Shown here: piece by piece, positions 15,157-23,712 of the stretch | Layout: each line of letters opens with the position of its first letter | How positions within the stretch are numbered: the stretch's first letter is position 1 | Assembly (NCBI RefSeq): GCF_017311415.1 | Contig: NZ_JAEKIS010000001.1 | Span: 620,001-684,000, forward strand | Source of the DNA: Salipiger abyssi | Lineage (GTDB): Bacteria; Pseudomonadota; Alphaproteobacteria; Rhodobacterales; Rhodobacteraceae | Direction of reading: 5' to 3' | DNA length: 64,000 nucleotides | Notes under the pieces: generated by a model | The model's database searches: none | What the model was told of the DNA's origin: nothing | Seen by the model: the letters and a program-made list of their open reading frames with translations, nothing else | Made by a program: the position numbers and the translations under genes

Positions 15157-17340
15157 ATGCCGATCCCTATCATTGTTCTCGCGGGGCAAAGCAATGCCTC
15201 GCGCCTCTCCGACGAAATCGTCGCGGCGCTGGATGAAAGCTATGGTGCCGGAAATTATCGCCTGGTCGAGGTTTATGCGGGCGGCGCGCCGCTGACGCGC
15301 GACCGGTCCGGCAATGCCGACTGGGCGACACCAGGCGAACTGCCCGACACGCTTTTGCAGCGCACCAGTGCGGCGCTTCGCAATGCTCCGGGCGGGTGGC
15401 TCGACGGTGTGATCTGGGTTCAGGGCGAGGGCGACAGCGTCGGTTCGGCCCAGCCGGGGCGTTATGGCGCGGCCTTCAACGCGTTGTTCGACGGGTTCCG
15501 GCAGGGTCTTGCGGCGGAGTTTGGGGCTGGGGTCACCGGCGCGGAAACCGCACCTATCGCGATCTCGGAATTGTCGGTTCTGGCACCGTCGGCGAGCGGG
15601 CGTGAGTACTGGGACGAGATCACCGCCGCGCAACAGCGCCTCGCCGCCAGCGATCCGCTGATTTTCAGCGTCGATCCTGACGATGTGGCCCGGCGGGTCG
15701 GCTTTACTCAGGCGAGCATGTTCAGCGATGGGCTGCATTACTCGGATGCGTTCAGCCGGCATCTGGCCGGTGCGTTGAGCGATGTCATCGCCGAAACGCG
15801 CCCGCAGGGCACCGCGCGCGACGATCATTTTCAGCGCGACGGGATCGCGACGCAGATGGCGGGCCATGCCGGCAATGATCGCTACGATGTCGATCACGGC
15901 AATGACCGGATCGCCGAAGATCCTGGCGAGGGGTATGATCAGGTCTCCTCCTGGGTCAGCTTTGCGCTGCGCGAGTCCAGCCAGCATCTTGAGACGCTGT
16001 CGCTCCGGGGGGATGGCGATATCAACGGCACCGGCAACGGTCAGGACAACCGGATCTCCGGCAATGCCGGCAGCAACCGGCTGAACGGTGCCTGGGGCGA
16101 CGACACGCTGATCGGCGGTGCGGGCGATGACAGTTTTCGCGACAATGCCGGGGCCGATCTGATGCTTGGCGGTCCGGGCGACGATACCTATTTCATCGAC
16201 GATCCGGGCGACAGCGTGACCGAGGCGCGGGGTGAGGGCCAAGACCGGGTGGTGTCTTGGGTCAGCTTTTCGCTGCGCGATCACAGCCAGCATCTGGAAG
16301 AACTTACGCTTCAGGGAAGCGCCCATGTCAATGGCACCGGCAACGGTCGGGACAACAGGATTACCGGCAATTCCGGCAATAACATCCTCAATGGGGCCTG
16401 GGGCGACGACACGCTGATCGGTGGCGCGGGGCATGACAGCTTTCGCGACAATGCCGGGGCCGATCTGATGCTTGGCGGCCGGGGCAACGACACATATTTC
16501 GTCGACAATTCCGGCGATCGCGTGACCGAGGCGCAGGACGAGGGCCATGACCGTGTCTTCTCGCAGATCACCTTCGAGCTGCGCCAGCACAGCCAGCACC
16601 TGGAGGAGCTGGCGCTGCGGGGCAAGGCCGATATCAACGGTGTCGGCAACGGCCAAGCCAACAGGATCACCGGCAATGCCGGAAACAATATCCTTAACGG
16701 TGCCTGGGGCGACGATACGCTGCTGGGCGGGGCCGGCGATGACACGCTGCGCGATAGCAATGGTGCCGATCTGCTGGTCGGGGGCGTCGGAAACGATGTC
16801 TATTTCCTCGACGATCGCGGCGACCGCATTGTCGAGCGTGCCGGCGAGGGGCGCGACCGTGTGATTTCGGCTGTCGATGTCGATCTGCGCCAGCACAGTC
16901 AGTATCTGGAGGAGCTTCGGCTGATCGGGGGAGCGGATCTGTTCGGCATGGGAAATGGGCTCGACAATGTGATCCGGGGCAATGACGGCCACAACAGGCT
17001 GCACGGTGCCTGGGGCGACGATACCATTGCCGGAGGCGCCGGCAACGATACGCTGAGCGACAGCCGTGGCGACGACCTTTTCAGAGGCGGTGCCGGACGC
17101 GATGTCTTTGTGTTCTCGGGTGAGTTCGGGCGCGACCGCATCGCCGATTTCGAGCTCGACAGATGGGGAGAGGTCATCGACCTGAGCGATGTGTCTGCCA
17201 TCGCGGATTTCGACGATCTGGTCGCCAATCACCTCCGGAATGCCGGAGGCGATGCGGTGATCGATGATGGTGCGGGCAACTGGGTCGTGTTGCAGGATGT
17301 CGACGCTGACGCGCTTCGCGCCAGCGATTTCCTGTTCTGA
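15157..17340 (+). CDS. secreted SASA-esterase-like/RTX calcium-binding protein
   Basis: This 727-residue protein has two parts. Residues 1-200 resemble sialate-O-acetylesterase-type SGNH hydrolases: AGQSN with nucleophile Ser12, WVQGEGD at 87-93, and SDGLHYSD near 190-197 supplying Asp and His. Residues 210-727 are RTX repeats (GGAGDD, NGAWGDDTL) in four copies of a 102-residue unit, ending with a C-terminal block (DRIADFELD...ASDFLF) typical of type I secretion substrates. There is no Sec signal, as expected for that route. No exporter genes are adjacent, so the secretion machinery must lie elsewhere. The upstream 100 bases are AT-rich. Confidence 0.85.
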   Translation: MPIPIIVLAGQSNASRLSDEIVAALDESYGAGNYRLVEVYAGGAPLTRDRSGNADWATPGELPDTLLQRTSAALRNAPGGWLDGVIWVQGEGDSVGSAQPGRYGAAFNALFDGFRQGLAAEFGAGVTGAETAPIAISELSVLAPSASGREYWDEITAAQQRLAASDPLIFSVDPDDVARRVGFTQASMFSDGLHYSDAFSRHLAGALSDVIAETRPQGTARDDHFQRDGIATQMAGHAGNDRYDVDHGNDRIAEDPGEGYDQVSSWVSFALRESSQHLETLSLRGDGDINGTGNGQDNRISGNAGSNRLNGAWGDDTLIGGAGDDSFRDNAGADLMLGGPGDDTYFIDDPGDSVTEARGEGQDRVVSWVSFSLRDHSQHLEELTLQGSAHVNGTGNGRDNRITGNSGNNILNGAWGDDTLIGGAGHDSFRDNAGADLMLGGRGNDTYFVDNSGDRVTEAQDEGHDRVFSQITFELRQHSQHLEELALRGKADINGVGNGQANRITGNAGNNILNGAWGDDTLLGGAGDDTLRDSNGADLLVGGVGNDVYFLDDRGDRIVERAGEGRDRVISAVDVDLRQHSQYLEELRLIGGADLFGMGNGLDNVIRGNDGHNRLHGAWGDDTIAGGAGNDTLSDSRGDDLFRGGAGRDVFVFSGEFGRDRIADFELDRWGEVIDLSDVSAIADFDDLVANHLRNAGGDAVIDDGAGNWVVLQDVDADALRASDFLF
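16081..17052 (+). repeat. in-frame 306-bp tandem repeats in the RTX gene
   Basis: The motif encoding L-N-G-A-W-G-D-D-T starts at 16081, 16387, 16693 and 16999, so three successive intervals are each exactly 306 bp (102 codons). Between these anchors the units share Q-H-S-Q-x-L-E-x-L and G-x-D-x-x-G-x-G-N segments. The exact spacing shows in-frame tandem duplication of a compound unit larger than a simple nonapeptide RTX array. Confidence 0.85.
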
Positions 17341-17360
17341 CCACGCACCGCTCTTTCCCG

Positions 17361-18293
17361 CTAGCTGCTCTCGTCCAGCGGATCGGGCGCGATATTGCCG
17401 CCGCAGAGCAGCACCGCGACGCGCTCGCCGGGCGCGGGCACATAGACGCCGGAGCGCAGTGCCGCCAGTGCGCAGGCGCCCGAGGGCTCCACCAGAAGCC
17501 GGTGCGCCCGCCAGAGCGCGTGTTGCGCCTCGGTGATCGCATCGTCGCTGACCAGAACGGAGCCGCCGAGATGATGCTGTGCGAGATCGAAGCAGATCGA
17601 ACCGATCCGCCGGGCCCCCAGCGCATTGGCCGCCACTCCGGCGACCTCCACATCCACCGGGGCGCCGGCCTCCAGCGCGGCGTTCAGCGCCCGCGAGCGT
17701 TCCGGCTCAACGCCCACCACCTTGCGTGCGCCCTGTAGCCAGGCCAGCGCACCGGCGATCAGCCCGCCGCCACCGACAGCGATCAGCACCGTATCCGCGT
17801 CGAGCGCCTGCGCCTCCCATTCGCGCATCAGGGTGCCTTGCCCGGCCACTGTCGCGGGCCGGTCGTAGGGATGGATCTGCATGGCGCCGGTCTCGGCCTC
17901 ATAAGCCTCGGCGGCCTCGGCTGCATTGGCATATTCGCCCGACACCACGGTCAGCGCGGCGCCGGTCTGCTCGATCAGCGCAATCTTTGCCGGGCCTGCG
18001 ATCTCCGGCACGAAGATTTGCGCCTTGTGGCCCAGCCGCGTCGCCGCATAGGCCACCGCTGCGCCGTGATTGCCGCCGGAGGCCGCGACCACACCCGCCT
18101 CGGGCACCTTTGAAGAGAGCAGCGTGTTAAAGGCTCCGCGCGCCTTGAAACTGCCGGTATGTTGTAGTTGCTCCAGCTTCAGCGCGACGGGTTCGGTCCA
18201 GAGCGTCGCGCTTGTCATCACCGGGGTGACCTGCGCATGGCCGTCGATCCGGGCGGCGGCGGTCTCGATCTCGGGTTTCCAGTCCATTCGCAT
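17361..18293 (-). CDS. threonine/serine dehydratase (PLP fold type II)
   Basis: This 310-residue PLP enzyme has LEQLQHTGSFKARGAFN with the PLP Lys near residue 50, SGGNHGAAVAYAA for the phosphate/substrate loop, and AVGGGGLIAGALAW for PLP phosphate binding. The C-terminal PSGACALAAL and LLCGGNIAP segments complete the family pattern. At 310 residues it lacks the regulatory domain of biosynthetic IlvA, fitting a catabolic Thr/Ser dehydratase or related racemase. It is transcribed alone. Confidence 0.9.
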   Translation of the reverse strand: MRMDWKPEIETAAARIDGHAQVTPVMTSATLWTEPVALKLEQLQHTGSFKARGAFNTLLSSKVPEAGVVAASGGNHGAAVAYAATRLGHKAQIFVPEIAGPAKIALIEQTGAALTVVSGEYANAAEAAEAYEAETGAMQIHPYDRPATVAGQGTLMREWEAQALDADTVLIAVGGGGLIAGALAWLQGARKVVGVEPERSRALNAALEAGAPVDVEVAGVAANALGARRIGSICFDLAQHHLGGSVLVSDDAITEAQHALWRAHRLLVEPSGACALAALRSGVYVPAPGERVAVLLCGGNIAPDPLDESS

Positions 18294-18363
18294 ACTCCCC
18301 TGCTGGCGCGACGAAGGCGGACGCTATAGTCAGGGGGAGCGCAGCACAAGGATCACCGCCGCC

Positions 18364-19206
18364 ATGAACGACGACCGCCATTCTATCTTTCGCGATGCCG
18401 GGCGCGACCGCGAAACCGCCGAACAGATTCCCGATACGCCGCAGACGCGCGCGCCCTCTTACCGGCTTGCCTTTGCCGACGAGTCGTTCATGTGCCGTGA
18501 CGAGCTGCGCCCGGTGCGGTTGCAGCTGGAGCTCCTCAAGCCGCAGATGATCCTGGACGAGCGGCAGATCGATTCCACCGTCGTGCTGTTCGGCGGCGCG
18601 CGCATCCCGTCGCCGGCGGAAAAGCACAAGGCGCGCACGCAGACTCTGGCCGACCTGTCGCATTTCTACGAAGAGGCGCGGCTCTTCGCCCGTAGGATGA
18701 CCGAGAAATCCGTCGCCTCAGGGAATCGCGAATTCGTCGTTGCCACCGGTGGCGGCCCCGGCGTGATGGAGGCGGGGAATCTCGGTGCGGAAGAGGCGGG
18801 TGGCGTGTCCATCGGGCTCAATATCGTGCTGCCGCACGAGCAGGCGCCCAACACCTACGTGACACCGGACCTGTGCTTCAACTTCCACTATTTCGCGATC
18901 CGCAAGATGCATTTCCTGATGCGGGCCCGTGCGATCTGCGTTTTCCCGGGCGGGTTCGGCACGCTGGACGAGCTGTTCGAGGCGCTGACGCTGATCCAGA
19001 CCGGGCGCATGAACCGCGTGCCCTTCCTGCTCTTCGGCCGTGCCTTCTGGGAAAAAATCATCGATTGGGCGGCGTTGGAAGATGCGGGCACGATCAGCCC
19101 GGAGGATCTCGACCTCTTCCGCTTTGTCGAAAGCGCCGAGGACGCGGCGGCGATCATCGAGGAATGGGGACCGGCCCCGGCGCGCGACGACATTCCCGGG
19201 CGCTGA
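18364..19206 (+). CDS. LOG-like TIGR00730 family Rossmann-fold protein
   Basis: This 280-residue protein has VVLFGGARIPSP, VATGGGPGVMEAGNLGAEEAGGVSIGLNIVLPHE and the nucleotide-handling motif ICVFPGGFGTLDELFEALTLIQTG, close to the PGGxGTxxE motif of LOG-type nucleoside-5'-monophosphate phosphoribohydrolases. Relative to plant LOG it has a long N-terminal extension (about 80 residues), as in the larger bacterial subgroup. The true substrate in bacteria is probably AMP or a modified AMP. The start is the ATG at 18364. Confidence 0.88.
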   Translation: MNDDRHSIFRDAGRDRETAEQIPDTPQTRAPSYRLAFADESFMCRDELRPVRLQLELLKPQMILDERQIDSTVVLFGGARIPSPAEKHKARTQTLADLSHFYEEARLFARRMTEKSVASGNREFVVATGGGPGVMEAGNLGAEEAGGVSIGLNIVLPHEQAPNTYVTPDLCFNFHYFAIRKMHFLMRARAICVFPGGFGTLDELFEALTLIQTGRMNRVPFLLFGRAFWEKIIDWAALEDAGTISPEDLDLFRFVESAEDAAAIIEEWGPAPARDDIPGR

Positions 19207-19218
19207 AAGGCAGGCATG

Positions 19219-19241
19219 AAAAAGGAGGCCGTCTGGCCTCC
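19219..19241 (-). terminator. rho-independent terminator of the sugar dehydratase gene
   Basis: On the minus strand a 7-bp perfect stem GGAGGCC/GGCCTCC with a 4-base AGAC loop is followed directly by five Ts, 30 bases after the stop of the FlaA1/CapD-type gene. The plus-strand reading lacks a T-run, so it serves the minus-strand gene, though the hairpin may also protect the 3' end of the convergent LOG transcript. Confidence 0.85.
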
Positions 19242-19271
19242 TGACATACCCGGCAGCGCGGCATGCGTTTC

Positions 19272-21149
19272 TTAGACGCTTTGCATCTCTTCGCTTTGGG
19301 GCAGTTTTTCGCCGCGCTCGACCCAACGTGCGATGATCGCGCGCGCCAGATCTTCGTCGAGATGGGAAATCGCGTTGCGCAGATCCTTGAGCGCCGTGGC
19401 AATCTCGAACTCCGACAAATAGCTTTCTTGCGCGCGCAGGATTTTGTGATGCGGCGTGGTCAGCATGTCGGAGGAGATCAGCAGCTCTTCGTGCAGCTTT
19501 TCGCCCTTGCGCAAGCCGGTGATCTGGATCTCGATATCGCCCTCGGGATTGGCCGGGCTCTTTACGCTGTAGCCGGCGCCTTCGATCATCTGGCGGGCAA
19601 GCTTCTCGATCGGGACAGGATCGCCCATGTCGAGCACGAAGACATCGCCGCCGCGTGCGAAGGAGCCTGCCAGAAGCACGAGCCGCGCAGCTTCGGAAAT
19701 AGTCATGAAATAGCGCGTGACCTTCTTGTCGGTCAGGGTGACCGGCCCGCCGCGGGCGATCTGTTCTTCGAAAAGCGGTATCACCGAACCCGACGACCCG
19801 AGCACATTGCCGAAGCGGACCATGGTGAACCGCGTGCCGGTGCTGCGCGTCGCCAGATCCTGGATGACCAGTTCGGCGAGGCGTTTGGAGGCGCCCATGA
19901 CATTGGTCGGCCGCACCGCCTTGTCCGAGGAGACGAGGATAAAGCGTTCAACGCCCGCCTCGCGCGCCGCTTCTGCCAGAACTTTCGTGCCGATGACGTT
20001 GTTGTTGAGGCCGGACAGTACATTACATTCCACCAGCGGCAGGTGCTTGTAGGCCGCCGCGTGCAGCACCACCTCGATGTGATGCTCCGCCATGAGTTCC
20101 GACATCAGCTTTTCGTCGAGAACCGAGCCGAGGATCGGCACGATTGTGAGGCCTTTGGAGAGGTCGCGCAGCTCTTTGTCGATATTGTAGAGTCCGAGCT
20201 CGGAATGATCGACCAGCACCACGCAATCGGGTTTGCAGGCAATCAGCTGACGGCACAGCTCCGACCCGATCGAGCCGCCGGCGCCGGTGATCAGGATGCG
20301 GCGCCCGGAATAGGCGTGGCTGACCCCGGGCAGTTCCGATTCCAGCCGGTTGCGGCCCAGAAGATCGTCGAGGGAGACCGGCGAGACGCGTTTGCGCAGC
20401 TCGCCCTCTCCGACCAGCTCGGCAAAGGAGGGCAGCGCGTGCACCTCGCATCCGATCACCCGTAGCCGGTGCGCGATGCGGGCGAGATGCGGCTGGCTGA
20501 TCGACGGCATGGCCAGAACCACCCGGTCGATTCCCTTGCGTGCAATGAGGTCCTTGATCGCGGAGGGGGCATGGACCCGAAGCCCTGACACCATCTGACT
20601 TTGCAGGGTCGGGTTGTCATCGATAAAGGCCACCGGCTCGATTGCGTTGTCCTGGCGCAGCGCGGCGGCAAGCTGCTGACCCGTTTGCCCGGCACCGTAG
20701 ATCAGGACGCGCATGCGAGTTTGGCCGCGCCGATAGATCTCCAGCGTGACGTATCGCAGAAGGATGCGCCAGCTTGCGCAGAGCACCAGCAGCAGCAGCG
20801 TGAAATTGAAATAGACCGCCGTCGAAAGCGACGGCGCCAGCAGCCCGTCCAGCGTCAGGGCGACGAGGCCGCAGACCGCGGCAAAGGCTGCGGTGCGGGT
20901 GATTCCCCGCGTTTCATAGGCGTTGAGCTTGATTTGCGGCAGGCCGAGCTTCCAGGACGCATAGCCGCCGGCGGCAACCAGAACGGCCATCAGCGGCAAA
21001 AGCGGCATGACCTGCGGAAGATCGGTATTCACGGCGGCGTGCAGCAGCAGCGCGGACATCATCGCGATGCCGATCATGCTGGCATCCATGAACATGAAAA
21101 GAAGCTGCTTCTGCGTTCGGGTCAAAGACCTGACGAACCTGTAGAACAT
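19272..21149 (-). CDS. FlaA1/CapD-type nucleoside-diphosphate sugar 4,6-dehydratase, membrane-bound
   Basis: This 625-residue protein has four N-terminal transmembrane helices (about residues 15-115), a first Rossmann-like domain (VLIYGAGQTGQQLAAAL), and a C-terminal SDR domain with ILITGAGGSIGSELCRQLI. The catalytic region reads LVSSDKAVRPTNVMGASKRLAE, with Met in place of the usual SDR Tyr, characteristic of the FlaA1/WbpM/CapD group that 4,6-dehydrates UDP-GlcNAc. The product would feed surface polysaccharide or exopolysaccharide synthesis, relevant to the exo locus downstream. The 437-bp upstream gap suggests its own promoter. Confidence 0.92.
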   Translation of the reverse strand: MFYRFVRSLTRTQKQLLFMFMDASMIGIAMMSALLLHAAVNTDLPQVMPLLPLMAVLVAAGGYASWKLGLPQIKLNAYETRGITRTAAFAAVCGLVALTLDGLLAPSLSTAVYFNFTLLLLVLCASWRILLRYVTLEIYRRGQTRMRVLIYGAGQTGQQLAAALRQDNAIEPVAFIDDNPTLQSQMVSGLRVHAPSAIKDLIARKGIDRVVLAMPSISQPHLARIAHRLRVIGCEVHALPSFAELVGEGELRKRVSPVSLDDLLGRNRLESELPGVSHAYSGRRILITGAGGSIGSELCRQLIACKPDCVVLVDHSELGLYNIDKELRDLSKGLTIVPILGSVLDEKLMSELMAEHHIEVVLHAAAYKHLPLVECNVLSGLNNNVIGTKVLAEAAREAGVERFILVSSDKAVRPTNVMGASKRLAELVIQDLATRSTGTRFTMVRFGNVLGSSGSVIPLFEEQIARGGPVTLTDKKVTRYFMTISEAARLVLLAGSFARGGDVFVLDMGDPVPIEKLARQMIEGAGYSVKSPANPEGDIEIQITGLRKGEKLHEELLISSDMLTTPHHKILRAQESYLSEFEIATALKDLRNAISHLDEDLARAIIARWVERGEKLPQSEEMQSV

Positions 21150-21586
21150 GATATTCCGTCCTCCACGAACGCAGTTCGCTTAACGAGATTTCCAAAAACG
21201 TCACGCAGCTCTCGAACATCGAACCAGAACTAAAACGGAACGCGAGTCATCTGCCTAACCAGTGATCAAATTCAGGTGTTTTCTACGCGATTGCACAAAC
21301 GTTGGACAAGTAAGGAATTTCTGCACCTGCGAAAATTGGCGGGTTTTCACCGATAGCCAGTTTGAATTGCCGGGATTTTTGGCATCGCCGCCCGCCTGCC
21401 GCGAATTAGGACGGTTTCGCTGCTGCGGGGGGCCTGCCGGCGGTGCAAGGTTCGATTCGAGAATGCCTTGCGCCAGGTGAAAAATAAACCCCCCTTTTAC
21501 TGTGCGGGGGCATGCGATATGACGCGCGCCAGTCCGACGCGGCGCAAACCGGCGCCCGCGGGGACAGCAAACCGAAGGAGACCCAG
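21150..21586. other. 437-bp gap between divergent sugar dehydratase and asd
   Basis: I see no credible gene here; open frames in this stretch lack ribosome sites and family similarity. The half next to the dehydratase is relatively AT-rich and should hold its promoter. The asd-proximal part contains GAAGGAG 7 bases before the asd ATG. Short C-rich and G-rich runs near 21490-21510 could form a hairpin, but the pairing is imperfect and I do not call one. Confidence 0.5.
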
Positions 21587-22609
21587 ATGGGCTATAAGGT
21601 CGTTGTCGCCGGTGCCACGGGAAACGTGGGCCGAGAAATGCTGAACATCCTCGCCGAGCGCGAGTTTCCGGTGGATGAGATCGCGGTGCTGGCATCGCGC
21701 AAATCGCTTGGCACCGAGGTGAGCTTTGGCGACAAGACACTCAAGACCCAGGATCTCGACACGTTCGATTTCACCGGCTGGGACATGGCACTGTTCGCGG
21801 TGGGCTCCGAGCCGACGAAGAAATACGCGCCCAAGGCGGCGGCGGCCGGCTGCGTGGTCATCGACAACTCGTCGCTCTACCGCTACGACCCCGATGTGCC
21901 GCTGGTCGTGCCCGAGGTGAATGCCGACGCGGTTCTGGGCTATTCGAAAAAGAACATCATCGCCAACCCCAACTGCTCGACCGCGCAGATGGTGGTGGCG
22001 CTGAAGCCGCTGCACGACCGGGCCAAGATCAAGCGCGTTGTCGTCTCGACCTATCAATCGGTGTCGGGCGCCGGCAAGGAGGGCATGGACGAGCTCTGGG
22101 ATCAGACCAAGGCCGTCTATAACCCTGTCGCCGAGGTGCCGCCGAAGAAATTCCAGAAGCAGATCGCCTTCAACGTCATTCCGCATATCGACGTTTTCTT
22201 GGACGACGGCTCGACCAAGGAAGAATGGAAGATGGTCGCCGAGACCAAGAAGATCGTCGATCCCTCGATCAAGGTCACCGCGACCTGCGTGCGGGTGCCG
22301 GTCTTTGTCGGCCATGCCGAGTCGATCAATATCGAGACCGAGGATTTCCTCGACGAGGACGAGGCCCGCGACATCCTGCGCGAGGCGCCGGGCATCATGG
22401 TGATCGACAAGCGCGAGCCCGGCGGCTACGCGACCCCGGTCGAATGCGTCGGCGATTACGCCACTTTCGTCAGCCGGATTCGCCAGGATTCGACCATCGA
22501 GAACGGTCTGAACCTGTGGTGTGTCTCCGACAACCTGCGCAAGGGCGCGGCGCTGAACGCGGTGCAGATCGCCGAGGTTCTCGGGCAGAAAGTGCTGAAA
22601 AAGGGCTGA
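21587..22609 (+). CDS. asd: aspartate-semialdehyde dehydrogenase
   Basis: This 340-residue enzyme makes aspartate semialdehyde for lysine, threonine, methionine and diaminopimelate synthesis. The N-terminus VVVAGATGNVGREMLNIL binds NADP; NPNCSTAQMVVALKPLHD contains the catalytic Cys; the C-terminal VFVGHAESINIETEDF holds the substrate-binding and catalytic His. The ATG at 21587 follows GAAGGAG by seven bases. A strong terminator lies 30 bases after the stop, so the gene is monocistronic. Confidence 0.96.
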   Translation: MGYKVVVAGATGNVGREMLNILAEREFPVDEIAVLASRKSLGTEVSFGDKTLKTQDLDTFDFTGWDMALFAVGSEPTKKYAPKAAAAGCVVIDNSSLYRYDPDVPLVVPEVNADAVLGYSKKNIIANPNCSTAQMVVALKPLHDRAKIKRVVVSTYQSVSGAGKEGMDELWDQTKAVYNPVAEVPPKKFQKQIAFNVIPHIDVFLDDGSTKEEWKMVAETKKIVDPSIKVTATCVRVPVFVGHAESINIETEDFLDEDEARDILREAPGIMVIDKREPGGYATPVECVGDYATFVSRIRQDSTIENGLNLWCVSDNLRKGAALNAVQIAEVLGQKVLKKG

Positions 22610-22639
22610 GCCCGGTTTTTCGCCAGTGAAACGGAATGG

Positions 22640-22666
22640 AACGGCGTCCTTCGGGGCGCCGTTTTT
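22640..22666 (+). terminator. rho-independent terminator of asd
   Basis: A 10-bp stem (AACGGCGTCC with GGGCGCCGTT, one G-T pair) closed by a TTCG tetraloop runs straight into a T-rich tract (TTTTTCGTTTTG). It begins 30 bases after the asd stop. This is a textbook intrinsic terminator. Confidence 0.93.
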
Positions 22667-22850
22667 CGTTTTGTTTCAAATACGACCTATTCCGAGGGAT
22701 AGGGGAGCTGCGCCTTTGTCGCCGGCGAACTACCCCTCGGACGACTGGCTGCCGAGCGCGGGCTGGGGTATTTCGTTTGCATGGGCCGCAGGATGGCGCG
22801 CCCCGAGAGGTCCAGAAGGGCGCAGCGAGATATTTTCCAGGAGCCCAGAC

Positions 22851-22988
22851 ATGACCGCCGATCTGATCGAAATCGCCCGCGGCCGCCGCAGCGCCGCCCT
22901 CACCGCCCGCAGCCTGATGCTCTGCGAACGCCATGAACGCCCGGTTGTGGGCACGGTGGACCGCGTCCTGCGCTATCTGGGGCTCTGA
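22851..22988 (+). CDS. small hypothetical protein (45 residues)
   Basis: A short frame begins MTADLIEIARGRRSAALTA and ends GTVDRVLRYLGL; CAGGAG lies 7 bases before the ATG. Composition (Arg/Leu/Ala-rich, no membrane segment) suggests one or two amphipathic helices. A hairpin at 22998-23027 follows 10 bases after the stop, which supports a real transcription unit. No family is recognised; it could be a lineage-specific small protein. Confidence 0.5.
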   Translation: MTADLIEIARGRRSAALTARSLMLCERHERPVVGTVDRVLRYLGL

Positions 22989-22997
22989 TCCCAATCA

Positions 22998-23027
22998 GGC
23001 GGCTGCGGTTGGAGGCGAGCAGCCGCC
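22998..23027 (+). terminator. GC-rich hairpin after small gene
   Basis: A perfect 9-bp stem GGCGGCTGC/GCAGCCGCC encloses a 12-base loop just after the 45-codon gene. There is no T-run, so it would act as a weak or factor-assisted terminator, or as an mRNA 3' end stabiliser. Confidence 0.45.
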
Positions 23028-23390
23028 ACCCTGTGCCGGTCCTTGCGTCCCGCCTCACTGGCCTCTCTCTCCCTCTCTCACTGGGCCGTGGGGCGCGCAA
23101 GACCGGCTGACTTTCGGGTGAACCGAGTTCCGGGCGTCAGCCTTTGCGAAACGGCGCTCGCTCTTGCCGGCCCGCGCCCTGCGGGTCACCCGCCTCAGCT
23201 TTTCGTCTCTCTGGCGCGCAAGTCGCAGCGACGCATCGTAAAGCTGTCCTGGCAGCCGCGTCGCGCCAGTCTGTTCCAAAATGCCACACAGACTGGCGGA
23301 GCAGGGCTAACATCGACTACCGCGGCTCTGCCCAATTTTCGTCAAATTTGAGGCGCAGGCTGCCTCTGTATCCAGTCAAGGAGGTGAGAT
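23028..23390. other. gap without a recognised gene
   Basis: This stretch has pyrimidine-rich tracts near 23065-23085 and is open in several frames, but none has a convincing start, ribosome site or motif. The last 60 bases should hold the promoter and ribosome site (AAGGAGG, 5 bases before the ATG) of the gene at 23391. It may include decayed sequence. Confidence 0.4.
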
Positions 23391-23702
23391 ATGCAACTCC
23401 AGTTACGTCCTGCCGCGCTTCCCGACCCGCTCGATTGCGAAACAGCCGCGTTGCTGCGTCAGGTTTTGCTGCCGATTCTCGAAACCGCCTCCAGCTGGGC
23501 CAGCCTATCCGCCGCGCTGGCGCGGCGTGGCTATGCGCTCACCTTCCGCATGGGCCACATGGTCATCTTGAACGCCGAAACCGGCACCGCGCTCTGCACC
23601 GGCGGGGCCATGGGAACGCCGCTGGGTACGCTCAGCGCCCGGCTCGGACGGCCTGCGCTGAGACTTAATTCCGACGGTTGCACCGCCGAGCTCGATTGCT
23701 GA
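23391..23702 (+). CDS. conserved hypothetical protein (103 residues)
   Basis: A small protein begins with a short acidic-hydrophobic segment, then WASLSAALARRGYALTFRMGHMVILNAETGTALCTGGAMGTPLGTLSARLGRP. The spacing of W, two helices, G-Y-x-L, a beta pair and a final G-x-L-x-x-L-x-x-R-L-G-x-P resembles a segment found in the C-terminal part of some alphaproteobacterial plasmid relaxases. This is only a pattern resemblance; no catalytic residues of relaxases are present. AAGGAGG lies before the ATG. Confidence 0.7.
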   Translation: MQLQLRPAALPDPLDCETAALLRQVLLPILETASSWASLSAALARRGYALTFRMGHMVILNAETGTALCTGGAMGTPLGTLSARLGRPALRLNSDGCTAELDC

Positions 23703-23712
23703 ACGCGCGCGC

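Noticed and set aside
15097-17232. 711-codon minus-strand frame opposite the RTX gene
   Set aside because: It is an antisense shadow of the RTX repeats; its repeated Ile/Ala/Val-rich sequence merely mirrors the GGxGxD repeats, and the plus-strand protein has clear domains.
15157-17340. CRISPR-like periodic repeat
   Set aside because: The 306-bp periodicity is within an open frame and reflects protein repeats, not 25-40 bp repeats with spacers.
19263-20465. 400-codon plus-strand frame opposite the FlaA1/CapD-type gene
   Set aside because: His/Arg/Gln-rich shadow; the minus strand carries an intact dehydratase with terminator.
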